64,000 nt of DNA from Paenibacillus sp. J5C2022 (lineage in GTDB: Bacteria; Bacillota; Bacilli; Paenibacillales; Paenibacillaceae). The translations under genes were made by a program, and so were the position numbers. The stretch spans positions 62,001 to 126,000 of the forward strand of contig NZ_JAOQJC010000017.1 in the NCBI RefSeq assembly GCF_025567625.1. Reading direction: 5' to 3'. Each line of letters begins with the position of its first letter. Within the stretch, counting starts at the first letter, position 1. The notes under the pieces are model-generated. The model was not told the origin of the DNA and did not search any database. It saw only the letters and a program-made list of their open reading frames with translations. Below, piece by piece: positions 1 through 7,853 of this stretch.

Positions 1-1193
1 ATTTTGACTATTGTGATCGGGCAATGCTGATTGCTGATCGTAATATACAACATAGCATTAGTTGGGACACTTTAAACACCAGTGGTATCGCAAGCGGAAG
101 TGGGCTTCCTGTTAGTTTTGAATCATATTCCGAAGGATTTAATTTTACTATTCGTCTGCTAACAGGAGGTGTCTCTTCTTCTGATACTGACAATGAGTGG
201 GATAAATATATTGTTAGCTCTACGTTGAGCGAAACGATTGTAGCTGGGGACAATAATGTTTGGAATTGGAATCAAATCAACAGAACTTGGACTTCTACTA
301 CTGGCACTACTTCCTCATCAAATAGAGTATGTAGAGGAAATAATGCAGGAGGAATACACTATTACGGCAACATTGCAACCTCTGGAGCCACTAATGTTGG
401 ATTTCGCCCTGTTCTACTAATAGAAAACTTAGCAGTAAATAAATCGTTTATTTTAATTAATAGTGAGTATAAAAAATGGGATGAGGGAAATGAGTATATT
501 CCCCCAATAGCAGGCGATAACTTAATCCCTATAATGACAAGTGACACCACTCCTAGTGGTATTGCAAGCGTAAGTTCAACATTCAGTTCAAGTTATTTAG
601 CATGGCGACTTTTCGATAAAGATAATTCTTCCCATTGGCTCTCTAATTCAACATTAAACCAGTGGATGAAATATGAATTTCCATCAGCAGTCACAGCGCA
701 CTCATATAAACTTACTAGTAGTGCTACAACTGGCAGCCCAAACGATATGATAAGAGAATGGGTTCTCGAAGGAAGTAATGATGATTCTGTGTGGGGAGAA
801 TTGGATACTCGAAACAACCAGACTAATTGGGGGCTTCCTGAAACGAGAGAATACTCAATTGGCACTCCTTTATTGTATAAGTACTATCGCATTAGAATAA
901 TAACTAACAATGGTACGTCAACTTATCACCGAGTATCTGGATGGGAATTAATAGGTACTGAGACTCCGGCAACTCCCGAAACCCCACCTTCATGGCAAAC
1001 AATATCTACCACACTACCTTCAGCCGAAACATTCAAAAATGAAGGTATGGAGGATTTGTCTATTATGGATAGAAAAGAAACTTCCATAGTACAGACAATG
1101 ATAGATAACGGTGCTTTGGGAGCTGGGAAGGTGTTTAGTTCGACGGTTGATTTGAAAAAGTATTTTGATATTAGAAACATGAATATTAAATAA
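1..1193 (+). CDS. Phage tail/adhesion protein with discoidin-like domain, 5' end missing
   Basis: The reading frame (codons from base 3) is open to the window edge, so the Met at base 24 is probably internal and the gene is 5'-partial. Counting from that Met, residues 1-135 form a beta-rich segment ending in FRPVLLIEN, a pattern seen in phage structural proteins. Residues about 169-311 resemble an F5/8 type C (discoidin) domain: WRLFDKDNSSHW near its start, an EW-LEGSNDDSVW stretch in the middle and YYRIRI near its end. The C-terminus carries a module (WQTISTTLPSAETFKNEGMEDLSI, then GKVFSSTVDLKK) that recurs in the next genes. A role in binding the host surface is inferred from the discoidin fold and position before the lysis genes; no enzyme motif was seen. 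Confidence 0.65.
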   Translation, partial: FDYCDRAMLIADRNIQHSISWDTLNTSGIASGSGLPVSFESYSEGFNFTIRLLTGGVSSSDTDNEWDKYIVSSTLSETIVAGDNNVWNWNQINRTWTSTTGTTSSSNRVCRGNNAGGIHYYGNIATSGATNVGFRPVLLIENLAVNKSFILINSEYKKWDEGNEYIPPIAGDNLIPIMTSDTTPSGIASVSSTFSSSYLAWRLFDKDNSSHWLSNSTLNQWMKYEFPSAVTAHSYKLTSSATTGSPNDMIREWVLEGSNDDSVWGELDTRNNQTNWGLPETREYSIGTPLLYKYYRIRIITNNGTSTYHRVSGWELIGTETPATPETPPSWQTISTTLPSAETFKNEGMEDLSIMDRKETSIVQTMIDNGALGAGKVFSSTVDLKKYFDIRNMNIK

Positions 1194-1238
1194 ATGCACA
1201 TGAAAGAGATGCTTTATGGAGTAAGGAAGGTGTAAAAA

Positions 1239-2429
1239 ATGAATGAGATAACATGGTATGAGCCAAAAATGACATCAAATACTAGTCCAACACCTTATGT
1301 TGCAACGGGGAGTAGTGAAGCCAGTGATTCAAATGCAATTTGGGAGGTCTTTGCTAATGGGTTCGTATCAAGTGGTTCGTCTAGATGGCAAGCCAGTGAT
1401 AATACGAGTCCACAATGGCTTCAAATTGATTTTAGTGAAAAAAGGTTAGTTAATCATGTATTGCTTTCTCCAAATATTACAAATTTAGACCGCAACCCAA
1501 AGAATTTTCAAATCTTAGGTTCAGACGATGAAGTTAATTTTACTGAGTTGAAAACATATATAAAAAGTGATGAATGGGTAGATTCCACTTATGACATTAT
1601 AGATACAGTCAACTATTTTAATTTTCGTTTTTATAGAGTAGTCTTCTTGGAAAACCCAACCACTTATAATATGATAATGGGCAGAATTAAATTTGGATAT
1701 ACGGAACCAACGAATAAAATCTTGATTTCATCTAGTGAGAGTAGTTTTGAAAGTGTAGTACCTGCAATAAATGAAATTAGTCCTTTTGGTATGACAAATT
1801 ATACAAAAGATGAAATAACAGTTTCATCAAAGTGGGAATCCTCCCCAGTGTATAACTTGTTTGATGGAGATACTACAACTGTTTATGCGACTGGTTCTAA
1901 TACTAGGTACTATACTTGGATAATGATTGACTATGGAATTTCTACATACATTGACTCATATATAATTATTGGTAGAAGCTCTTCGTTAAATGATAATCCT
2001 AAAGAATGGAATCTCCTAGCTAGTAAATCTGGTCTTTTTGAAGGCGAAGAAATAATTCTTGACCAGCAAACAAATCAAGTGTCATGGACTGATTTACAAA
2101 GAAGAGAATTTTCAATCTCAAGCCCGCAAAATTACAGATACTATAAATTAGATGTATTGATGAATGTTAATGGTGAAGGAAGACCGCTTGTATTTAGCGG
2201 TTTAGAGATGAACGTTGTACATAATGGAATTTTAAAGGTAATACCTTCTTCTACTGAACAAAACTTTATAAATTATGGAATGGATAGTGTAAGCGAGAAG
2301 GCCTTTTCATCTAAAATAACACAAAGAACACTCATCGATCAATCTCCAACCGAATTAGGTAGCGGAAAAGTGTTTAAGCAAACCATTAACACAACCCAAA
2401 CACCAATCAAAAAAGCATCAATTGAATAA
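1239..2429 (+). CDS. Phage tail/adhesion protein with two discoidin-like domains
   Basis: The 396-residue protein begins after a GGAAGGTG ribosome site. It contains two tandem F5/8 type C-like domains, at about residues 1-155 (SSRWQASDNTSPQWLQIDF, then FRFYRVVF) and 175-325 (VYNLFDGDTTTVY, then YRYYKLDVL). These beta-sandwich folds usually bind glycans or other surface ligands. The C-terminus repeats the module of the preceding gene in shorter form (SSTEQNFINYGMDSV, then GSGKVFKQTIN). There is no signal peptide or membrane segment, as expected for a virion component. It lies 45 bases after the previous gene in a probable operon. Specific ligand and phage type are unknown. Confidence 0.65.
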   Translation: MNEITWYEPKMTSNTSPTPYVATGSSEASDSNAIWEVFANGFVSSGSSRWQASDNTSPQWLQIDFSEKRLVNHVLLSPNITNLDRNPKNFQILGSDDEVNFTELKTYIKSDEWVDSTYDIIDTVNYFNFRFYRVVFLENPTTYNMIMGRIKFGYTEPTNKILISSSESSFESVVPAINEISPFGMTNYTKDEITVSSKWESSPVYNLFDGDTTTVYATGSNTRYYTWIMIDYGISTYIDSYIIIGRSSSLNDNPKEWNLLASKSGLFEGEEIILDQQTNQVSWTDLQRREFSISSPQNYRYYKLDVLMNVNGEGRPLVFSGLEMNVVHNGILKVIPSSTEQNFINYGMDSVSEKAFSSKITQRTLIDQSPTELGSGKVFKQTINTTQTPIKKASIE

Positions 2430-2479
2430 ACATTATTAACGAAATGATTGTTTTATACAGTTAGAAAGGAGAGTGGACT

Positions 2480-3445
2480 ATGGCAGTTATAGGCGATGTA
2501 TTAACATCACCTGAATCTGGGTGGGCAAGATATAATGATAATGATGTAAATATCAGCTATATTGATGGCAATAGCGAATGGAAATATGGTAATGATTCAT
2601 CTGGCACAGCAGGATATTGGCAAAACGATATTCACACTTATACGGGTTCAACTTCAGACAAAGGCAGTATGAAGTTTAATTTTACAGGTACAAAAATCAG
2701 ATTAATTTGCAGAGTGACGACAAGTTATGCCGCAGATAACAGTATTTCGATAGATGGAGTAGTAGAAAACTTCTCAACAAATAATAATCAAAATGTGTCT
2801 AGAGTTTTAGTTTACGAGAAGATTGGATTAGAAGACAAAGAGCATTATGTTGAAGTTAAAAATGGCGATGGTCAGATTGTACTCGATGCAATTGATATAG
2901 AAACAGAAAAGACGCTATATCCGTACAAGGTTATCAACAATAATAAAACGCTAATTTTTAAAAATGACGAGTATATTACTTATGTTAATGATAATTGGTC
3001 GCTTGTTAATACAAGCCTCCCTACTGAGACTCAATTTATTGATTCAGGCATAAACGATTTATCAATCATTCCTGAGTCTGCGTGGTCTCAACTAACAGGG
3101 GATATTGAGATTTGTTACTATTCCGACGATCCTAACAAAAACGAAGTGGCCTTCAATATCGAAACAGAGCCGTTCACATTATATGATGAGTTTGGTGATA
3201 GTATGGATATTCTATATTATACAGATGATCCCACAGTTACTGAACCAAAACTTGAAATCACGGCTAACTACTCTCCTATTGATGAGTTGGATGGAGATTT
3301 TGAGGTTGTTACATGGACAAATGGGCAACCTGAAGAAGTTAACGAGCCTGTTGAGAGTGTGTACAAAGAAGCCTCTGTTGATGGCGACCTTTATAGAACA
3401 ACTATTGATTTAAGTAAAGGAACAAAGAGAGTCGAGGGTGTTTAA
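2480..3445 (+). CDS. Phage tail/adhesion protein with N-terminal beta-sandwich module
   Basis: The 321-residue product starts nine bases after an AAAGGAG site. Residues 1-150 look like a galactose-binding-like beta-sandwich (opening GDVLTSPESGWARYNDND, closing VLDAIDIE) and are clearly related to the start of the next protein. The central WSLVNTSLPTETQFIDSGINDLSIIPESAW stretch is the module shared by the neighbouring tail genes (key residues W, P, F, G and SII). The C-terminal third contains two related YYSDDP / YYTDDP elements and ends DLYRTTIDLSKGTKR, resembling the end of the first gene. No catalytic motif was recognised. The last codons lie inside a strong hairpin. Confidence 0.6.
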   Translation: MAVIGDVLTSPESGWARYNDNDVNISYIDGNSEWKYGNDSSGTAGYWQNDIHTYTGSTSDKGSMKFNFTGTKIRLICRVTTSYAADNSISIDGVVENFSTNNNQNVSRVLVYEKIGLEDKEHYVEVKNGDGQIVLDAIDIETEKTLYPYKVINNNKTLIFKNDEYITYVNDNWSLVNTSLPTETQFIDSGINDLSIIPESAWSQLTGDIEICYYSDDPNKNEVAFNIETEPFTLYDEFGDSMDILYYTDDPTVTEPKLEITANYSPIDELDGDFEVVTWTNGQPEEVNEPVESVYKEASVDGDLYRTTIDLSKGTKRVEGV

Positions 3446-3465
3446 TCGATTCTCTTTGTTCCTTT
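3416..3465 (+). terminator. 20-bp hairpin across a tail-gene stop codon; possible terminator or processing site
   Basis: A 20-pair stem with one G-U pair encloses a 10-base loop. The left arm starts AAAGGAACAAAGAGA at 3416 and the right arm ends in its reverse complement at 3465. The upstream tail gene stops inside the structure. No run of T follows, so it is a poor classical terminator. It may instead attenuate transcription or protect or process the polycistronic message. Confidence 0.5.
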
Positions 3466-3472
3466 CGAACGA

Positions 3473-3490
3473 TTTGCAATACAATGCAAA
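3473..3490 (+). promoter_or_regulatory. Hairpin with ATACAA loop overlapping a ribosome site
   Basis: TTTGCA-ATACAA-TGCAAA forms a six-pair stem. Its 3' arm runs directly into the AAAGGAG ribosome site of the following gene, so folding could limit access to it. The same loop and closing pairs occur in a second hairpin at 5262-5279 with a different stem. Function is inferred only from position. Confidence 0.4.
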
Positions 3491-3502
3491 GGAGATGATA
3501 TT

Positions 3503-5260
3503 ATGGCAATAGTCGGGCAACAGTTACTAGAACCAGAAGAGGGTTGGAGACGATATGACGACAGAGATTCGTTATTAAGGTATTTTGGCACTTGGAAAAC
3601 TATTACAGGCTCCACACATTATAATTCAACACTGCTTTATGCAGACGGCTCCTCTGGTGATTTGAATTACATTTATTTCTCTTTTGAAGGGAAGGCACTT
3701 CGGGTTATAGGTTTGCAACAAAACACAGATAGCACTTTGGTTGATAATAATATAGTAATAGAAATAAATGGGAGTATATTTTCATTTACTGCATTGCGGG
3801 GAAATTATGTTGTATCGCAATGTTTATTATTCGAAACTGATATTTTACCATATGGAGTTCACTCGGTAAAAATATACCCAAAAACGATTGGAAAACGCTT
3901 CTTTATTGATGCAATAGATATCTATGGGGATATAAACAAAAAATTTATTTTTTCTCCGATAGGATATCAAAAATGGGACTCAGCATGGCAAACAATATCC
4001 ACTTCAGCACCAACAAAACAAGACTTTGAGACGTATGGCATGGATGATGTTTCAATTATCCCCGAATCCGCATGGGTAGAATTAGCACAATCCTCACCCA
4101 CTGTCGAGATAGTTTCATATGTCCCTACTGGCAATAACCCTACATCGTTTCAGAGTATTTACACTGAATTAGTAAGAAATGTTGAAATGAATGCTTTGCC
4201 ATTAGGACAAACAGTAATACCCGTTTCTGATATTAAAACATATGGATTGCAATCCATTACAGCGAACATTGTTGAAAACTCTCAATTACAAAAAGGTATT
4301 ATTCGATTCACACTATCCTTCGATGAAGGTTCTACATGGAAATCCCATAATGGTACAGATTGGATTCCTATTAATATCAATGATAAGAACGATTTTTTAA
4401 CGAATGGACTAACAAAAGAAAGTATTAATTCACTTGCTGCTTCAGATTTTGGTTCACAAGTGAATAACGGTAACATTAGAGTCGCTTACTATCTCGAGGA
4501 GCACATTAGAGACACAGACATTGCACAAGTTGAATCGCTTCAAACAGACAATCTAACACCAACAGAAACAACAGAGATAAGCGATATGGCACTTTATATT
4601 CTAAATACAGAGTCGACAATTAATGTCACCTTTGAAGGTAATACAGTTCAAGGTCAAATAACAGACGAGGATGCAGGTCGAGTTCAATACAGAGTGATTC
4701 TAAATGGCGCTCCTTATTACCCGAATGACGGTTCGTTTACACAACTACAGCCATCCCCAATCAATATTGAATTCAAGTTAAGAAACAATGAAATTGTCGT
4801 GGGTCAGAACAACACCTTACGAATTGAGTTTAAGGACTACTGGGGAAACACAGACTACTGGGAAGCAAATTTCATTGGAACATACGCCGGAATAATGTTT
4901 TCTGATCCTAGTGGCGACTATTATACAACCGATTTAGGTGAGCTTTTAAAATATCTTGACTTTGGGATTATGATTGCGGGTCAGACTTCATTGCAAAATG
5001 AGATTACCTTAACTAATAAATATGGATATACTGTGCAAAATCTTAATGTAAAAGCCTTGAATACAATGATAGGTAATGGCATTAAATTGGAACTTAGTAA
5101 GACAGATACACCTTTCGTAGCGGAAGATACGCTTACTTACGACCAACTGATCAATCATGAGGAGATGGTAAAATTCTATGTTCGATTAGGGACTCAAATT
5201 ACTGCAACACCTGCTTCTGGAGCAGTCTTAGAGATTAGAGCGAATGCAGATGAGGCGTAA
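3503..5260 (+). CDS. Large multi-domain phage tail/adhesion protein
   Basis: The 585-residue protein is read from an ATG after AAAGGAG. Residues 1-150 are a beta-sandwich paralogous to the start of the preceding gene (GQQLLEPEEGWRRYDDRD opening, FIDAIDIYG closing). About residues 160-195 hold the shared module (AWQTISTSAPTKQDFETYGM, then SIIPESAW). Another beta-rich unit follows, with a related W-I-FLTNGL pattern near residue 300. Residues 350-460 include an Ig-like stretch (RVQYRVILNGAPYYPNDG). The last 120 residues form a separate domain that may mediate attachment in the tail tip (inference). No enzyme motif, signal peptide or membrane helix is evident. The family name is not recognised. 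Confidence 0.6.
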   Translation: MAIVGQQLLEPEEGWRRYDDRDSLLRYFGTWKTITGSTHYNSTLLYADGSSGDLNYIYFSFEGKALRVIGLQQNTDSTLVDNNIVIEINGSIFSFTALRGNYVVSQCLLFETDILPYGVHSVKIYPKTIGKRFFIDAIDIYGDINKKFIFSPIGYQKWDSAWQTISTSAPTKQDFETYGMDDVSIIPESAWVELAQSSPTVEIVSYVPTGNNPTSFQSIYTELVRNVEMNALPLGQTVIPVSDIKTYGLQSITANIVENSQLQKGIIRFTLSFDEGSTWKSHNGTDWIPININDKNDFLTNGLTKESINSLAASDFGSQVNNGNIRVAYYLEEHIRDTDIAQVESLQTDNLTPTETTEISDMALYILNTESTINVTFEGNTVQGQITDEDAGRVQYRVILNGAPYYPNDGSFTQLQPSPINIEFKLRNNEIVVGQNNTLRIEFKDYWGNTDYWEANFIGTYAGIMFSDPSGDYYTTDLGELLKYLDFGIMIAGQTSLQNEITLTNKYGYTVQNLNVKALNTMIGNGIKLELSKTDTPFVAEDTLTYDQLINHEEMVKFYVRLGTQITATPASGAVLEIRANADEA

Positions 5261-5261
5261 T

Positions 5262-5279
5262 ATCTCAATACAATGAGAT
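5262..5279 (+). promoter_or_regulatory. Second ATACAA-loop hairpin, upstream of a ribosome site
   Basis: ATCTCA-ATACAA-TGAGAT lies between the stop of the 585-residue gene and the GGGAAG ribosome site of the next gene. It shares the CAATACAATG core with the hairpin at 3473-3490, while the outer stem bases differ and still pair. Confidence 0.4.
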
Positions 5280-5293
5280 GGGAAGTGTAATGT

Positions 5294-7336
5294 ATGTTTG
5301 AAGATAATAACGATATTGCTGGGAAAATATCGATCTCTCCCAATAATCGCATGTATGTCAAATACACGGTTTATGGCATAAATGAAGATGATTTTTTTGC
5401 AACAATAAACACCTCCATATTAGATGACTCAGACAAAGAGTTTTCTATTGTAGTAAAAAGAGAAGAAACCGAAGAGTTATCATCTACTCTTGATGTGAAA
5501 TATGGAGGGTACGATGATGTTTATGCAACGCTACAGCCTGTAGCAAGCAGTTACATGGATTGTATCATTGATGTTCGTCCACATAACTCAATGTTTGTGC
5601 TTGCAGAAATTCTTGAGCCGCCATTATTAGAAAAAGAACTAACATCGATTAAAGATGCAACTGCTAGAAGTGGTCTTGACTATCAAACCTTAAACTATGG
5701 TACAGAACCTTCAATGATGAGTGGATACAAAAGTGGAGAAGAATTTACTTCGTATATTGCTTTTGGTGATATAGATATCCCTCAATTTTCAATCATTGAA
5801 AATGCTACATTGAAGTTGCATTTCTCAGGAAACCTAAAAGAAGGACTATCTATAAAACTATATCATGTTGACAATGATTGGTCAGAGTATTCTATAACAT
5901 ATAGAAACAAGCCAAGTAAGACAAGTTTAGTTTCTGACAGTTATCTTGTTGATTATGATGATAGAAGCATTGCATTCGACTTTACAGATGAAGTAAAAGA
6001 TATTTACTCTGGAAATAATAGTGGATATGGATATGCTATTGTTGTTGAACACGAGTTCTCTAATGATAACAATATATCCTTCTACACCAAAGAAAGTTCT
6101 GCCTTAACAAAACCTAAATTGGTCATAAGTTATTATGACACTAGGGTTTTCAGCGCTGGCAGAGGTCAGATTGATGCGACCATTTTTGTATATGGCGCTG
6201 ATAGTAGCGACACTAATGCAACATTGAATGTGCATAGTGATTGGGGAAAAGAAGAACTTTCATCTACTTTATATGTCCATCGTTATGACACCCCAGTTTC
6301 AGAGGATATTACTACAGACATCATTGTCTCTAGACCAGTTTTAGATAGTTCATTAATTGTTGCTCGTAGGGAATATGATGAATTTTCATCTGTACTATCA
6401 GTAGCGGAAAGAAAAGTTCATCACCAAGATTCATTCATCTCCATCACAAGAGAAGAGATGCTCTCTGAATTATATGTAAAATATTCGAGCAGACTGAGTG
6501 CTTCCATTGAAGTCCAAAGATATGAGGTTGAAGAATTACCTTCCTTCATTTCGATTACGAGAGATAATCTCTATGGTTCAATTATTGTTAGGGAAAGAGA
6601 AAATTTAAATGCAGTTATCACCATACAAAGAAATCATGAGAATTTTATACCATCATGGATAACTGTAACAAGAGAAGAGTTGTCTTCTAGCATACTTGTT
6701 AGAGAGAGAGAGCATCTTGATTCAGTAATTACCGTACAAAAACATGTCTATGATTTTATTGAGTCAATATTGACTGCAACGAGAGACAAACTCTCCTCGA
6801 CTATTTTAGTCAAAGAAAGAGCAAAACTTGTCGCAAAAATAGAAATTAGACAGTTGGATAGTGAAGTAATTGAATCTAAACTCACTAGTACTAGAGATGC
6901 ATTAACTTCGTCGATGACGGTTAAAGAGCGCGAATATCTTTATGCAACAATTGAAATTAGAAGATCCGACGAGGATTCTTTGCAGTCTTATCTATCATCA
7001 ACAAGAGAAAGTATCCACTCGACAATTGTGATCAGAGAAAGAGAATATCTCGATTCAACCATTTTTGTTTTTCAGGTGGGTAATAGTGAATTATCTTCTA
7101 TTCTACATGTAACGAGAGACGAGATTCATGTAACGATTGATGTGATAACCCCTAGCTATCAGGACAGCACACTCGTTGCAAGTAAACCAGATGTAGGCGC
7201 AATTATATGGGCAAGAGTATATGGGCAAGATGAACTCGAATCTTTACTCGAAGTTAAAGCAAAAGATGCTGACGATCTAATGTGTTGGATTGCAGTTCAT
7301 CGAGATTCCAATGGTGCTTATTATTTCATATTGTAA
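5294..7336 (+). CDS. DNRLRE-like phage structural protein with 37-residue repeats
   Basis: The 680-residue protein has three regions. Residues 1-115 are beta-rich with SSTLDVKYGG-type strands. Residues about 116-282 match the layout of a DNRLRE domain: IKDATARSGLDYQTLNYG at the start, an internal SEYSITYRNKP, and a closing KLVISYYD. These domains occur in bacterial surface and phage structural proteins. From about residue 283 the chain is made of alternating strand motifs. Six units of exactly 37 residues run in register from residue 395 to 616, each with VRERE-L then SI-VQ then TRD-L. The repeats suggest an elongated fibre or stalk (inference). It is the last tail gene before the lysis genes. 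No catalytic motif was seen. Confidence 0.6.
   Translation: MFEDNNDIAGKISISPNNRMYVKYTVYGINEDDFFATINTSILDDSDKEFSIVVKREETEELSSTLDVKYGGYDDVYATLQPVASSYMDCIIDVRPHNSMFVLAEILEPPLLEKELTSIKDATARSGLDYQTLNYGTEPSMMSGYKSGEEFTSYIAFGDIDIPQFSIIENATLKLHFSGNLKEGLSIKLYHVDNDWSEYSITYRNKPSKTSLVSDSYLVDYDDRSIAFDFTDEVKDIYSGNNSGYGYAIVVEHEFSNDNNISFYTKESSALTKPKLVISYYDTRVFSAGRGQIDATIFVYGADSSDTNATLNVHSDWGKEELSSTLYVHRYDTPVSEDITTDIIVSRPVLDSSLIVARREYDEFSSVLSVAERKVHHQDSFISITREEMLSELYVKYSSRLSASIEVQRYEVEELPSFISITRDNLYGSIIVRERENLNAVITIQRNHENFIPSWITVTREELSSSILVREREHLDSVITVQKHVYDFIESILTATRDKLSSTILVKERAKLVAKIEIRQLDSEVIESKLTSTRDALTSSMTVKEREYLYATIEIRRSDEDSLQSYLSSTRESIHSTIVIREREYLDSTIFVFQVGNSELSSILHVTRDEIHVTIDVITPSYQDSTLVASKPDVGAIIWARVYGQDELESLLEVKAKDADDLMCWIAVHRDSNGAYYFIL
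6476..7141 (+). repeat. Six tandem 111-bp (37-residue) coding repeats
   Basis: Units begin at 6476, 6587, 6698, 6809, 6920 and 7031 with no insertion or deletion. Conserved positions are V/I-R/K-E-R near the start, L and I in the first strand, and T-R-D/E about residue 28-30. Nucleotide sequence has diverged more than protein pattern. Degenerate copies precede the array. Confidence 0.7.
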
Positions 7337-7346
7337 CCTTAATTAA

Positions 7347-7368
7347 AGAGCGTCCTTAGCGGCGCTCT
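7347..7368 (+). terminator. Weak hairpin after the tail genes
   Basis: AGAGCG and CGCTCT can pair around a 10-base loop just after the repeat-protein stop, followed by ATTTATTT. It may end part of the tail transcripts before the lysis cassette. The short stem makes this uncertain. Confidence 0.35.
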
Positions 7369-7394
7369 ATTTATTTGTAAAGGAGTGAACTGAC

Positions 7395-7829
7395 ATGACA
7401 TTTCTAACCGCTAAAGAATTTGGATTTTATAGCATTATTGCCGGTTCCATCGGACATTTGTTCGGTGGGTGGACTGGCTTACTAGAAATCTTCTTCTGTG
7501 CAATTATTATCGATTGGTTTACTGGTGTAGCTGCTTCATTGAAGGAAAAACAGGGATTGAGCAGTAAGGTGAATTTCTGGGGTGGATTCAAAAAGTTTCT
7601 TATGATCCTGACAGTTATTTTTGCGCATAGAATTGACTTAATGCTCGGACTTGATTGGGTAATGGCAGGCTGCATTTACTTCTGGTTAGTGAATGAGCTC
7701 ATCTCGATCTCCGAGAACTATGCCCGTCTTGGCCTCCCCTTCCCTACTCCGTTACGCAGACTGCTTAGCATCTTGAAAGAAAGGCCTGAGCATAAAGGGA
7801 ATATCTTAAATAAACAAAGCGGTAAATAA
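7395..7829 (+). CDS. Phage holin
   Basis: The 144-residue protein has the layout of the toxin-secretion/phage-lysis holin family (holin_4). A hydrophobic segment lies at about residues 10-30. A second, containing the typical IIIDWFTGVAAS motif, is followed by KEKQGLSSK and GFKKFL. A third lies at about residues 60-100. Holins oligomerise in the cell membrane and let the endolysin reach the wall. The gene starts after AAAGGAG, and the amidase reading frame follows after only a few bases, giving a standard holin-endolysin cassette. Base composition is AT-rich like the tail genes. Confidence 0.85.
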   Translation: MTFLTAKEFGFYSIIAGSIGHLFGGWTGLLEIFFCAIIIDWFTGVAASLKEKQGLSSKVNFWGGFKKFLMILTVIFAHRIDLMLGLDWVMAGCIYFWLVNELISISENYARLGLPFPTPLRRLLSILKERPEHKGNILNKQSGK

Positions 7830-7853
7830 TACATGCTAGACAGGAGAGCTTAT

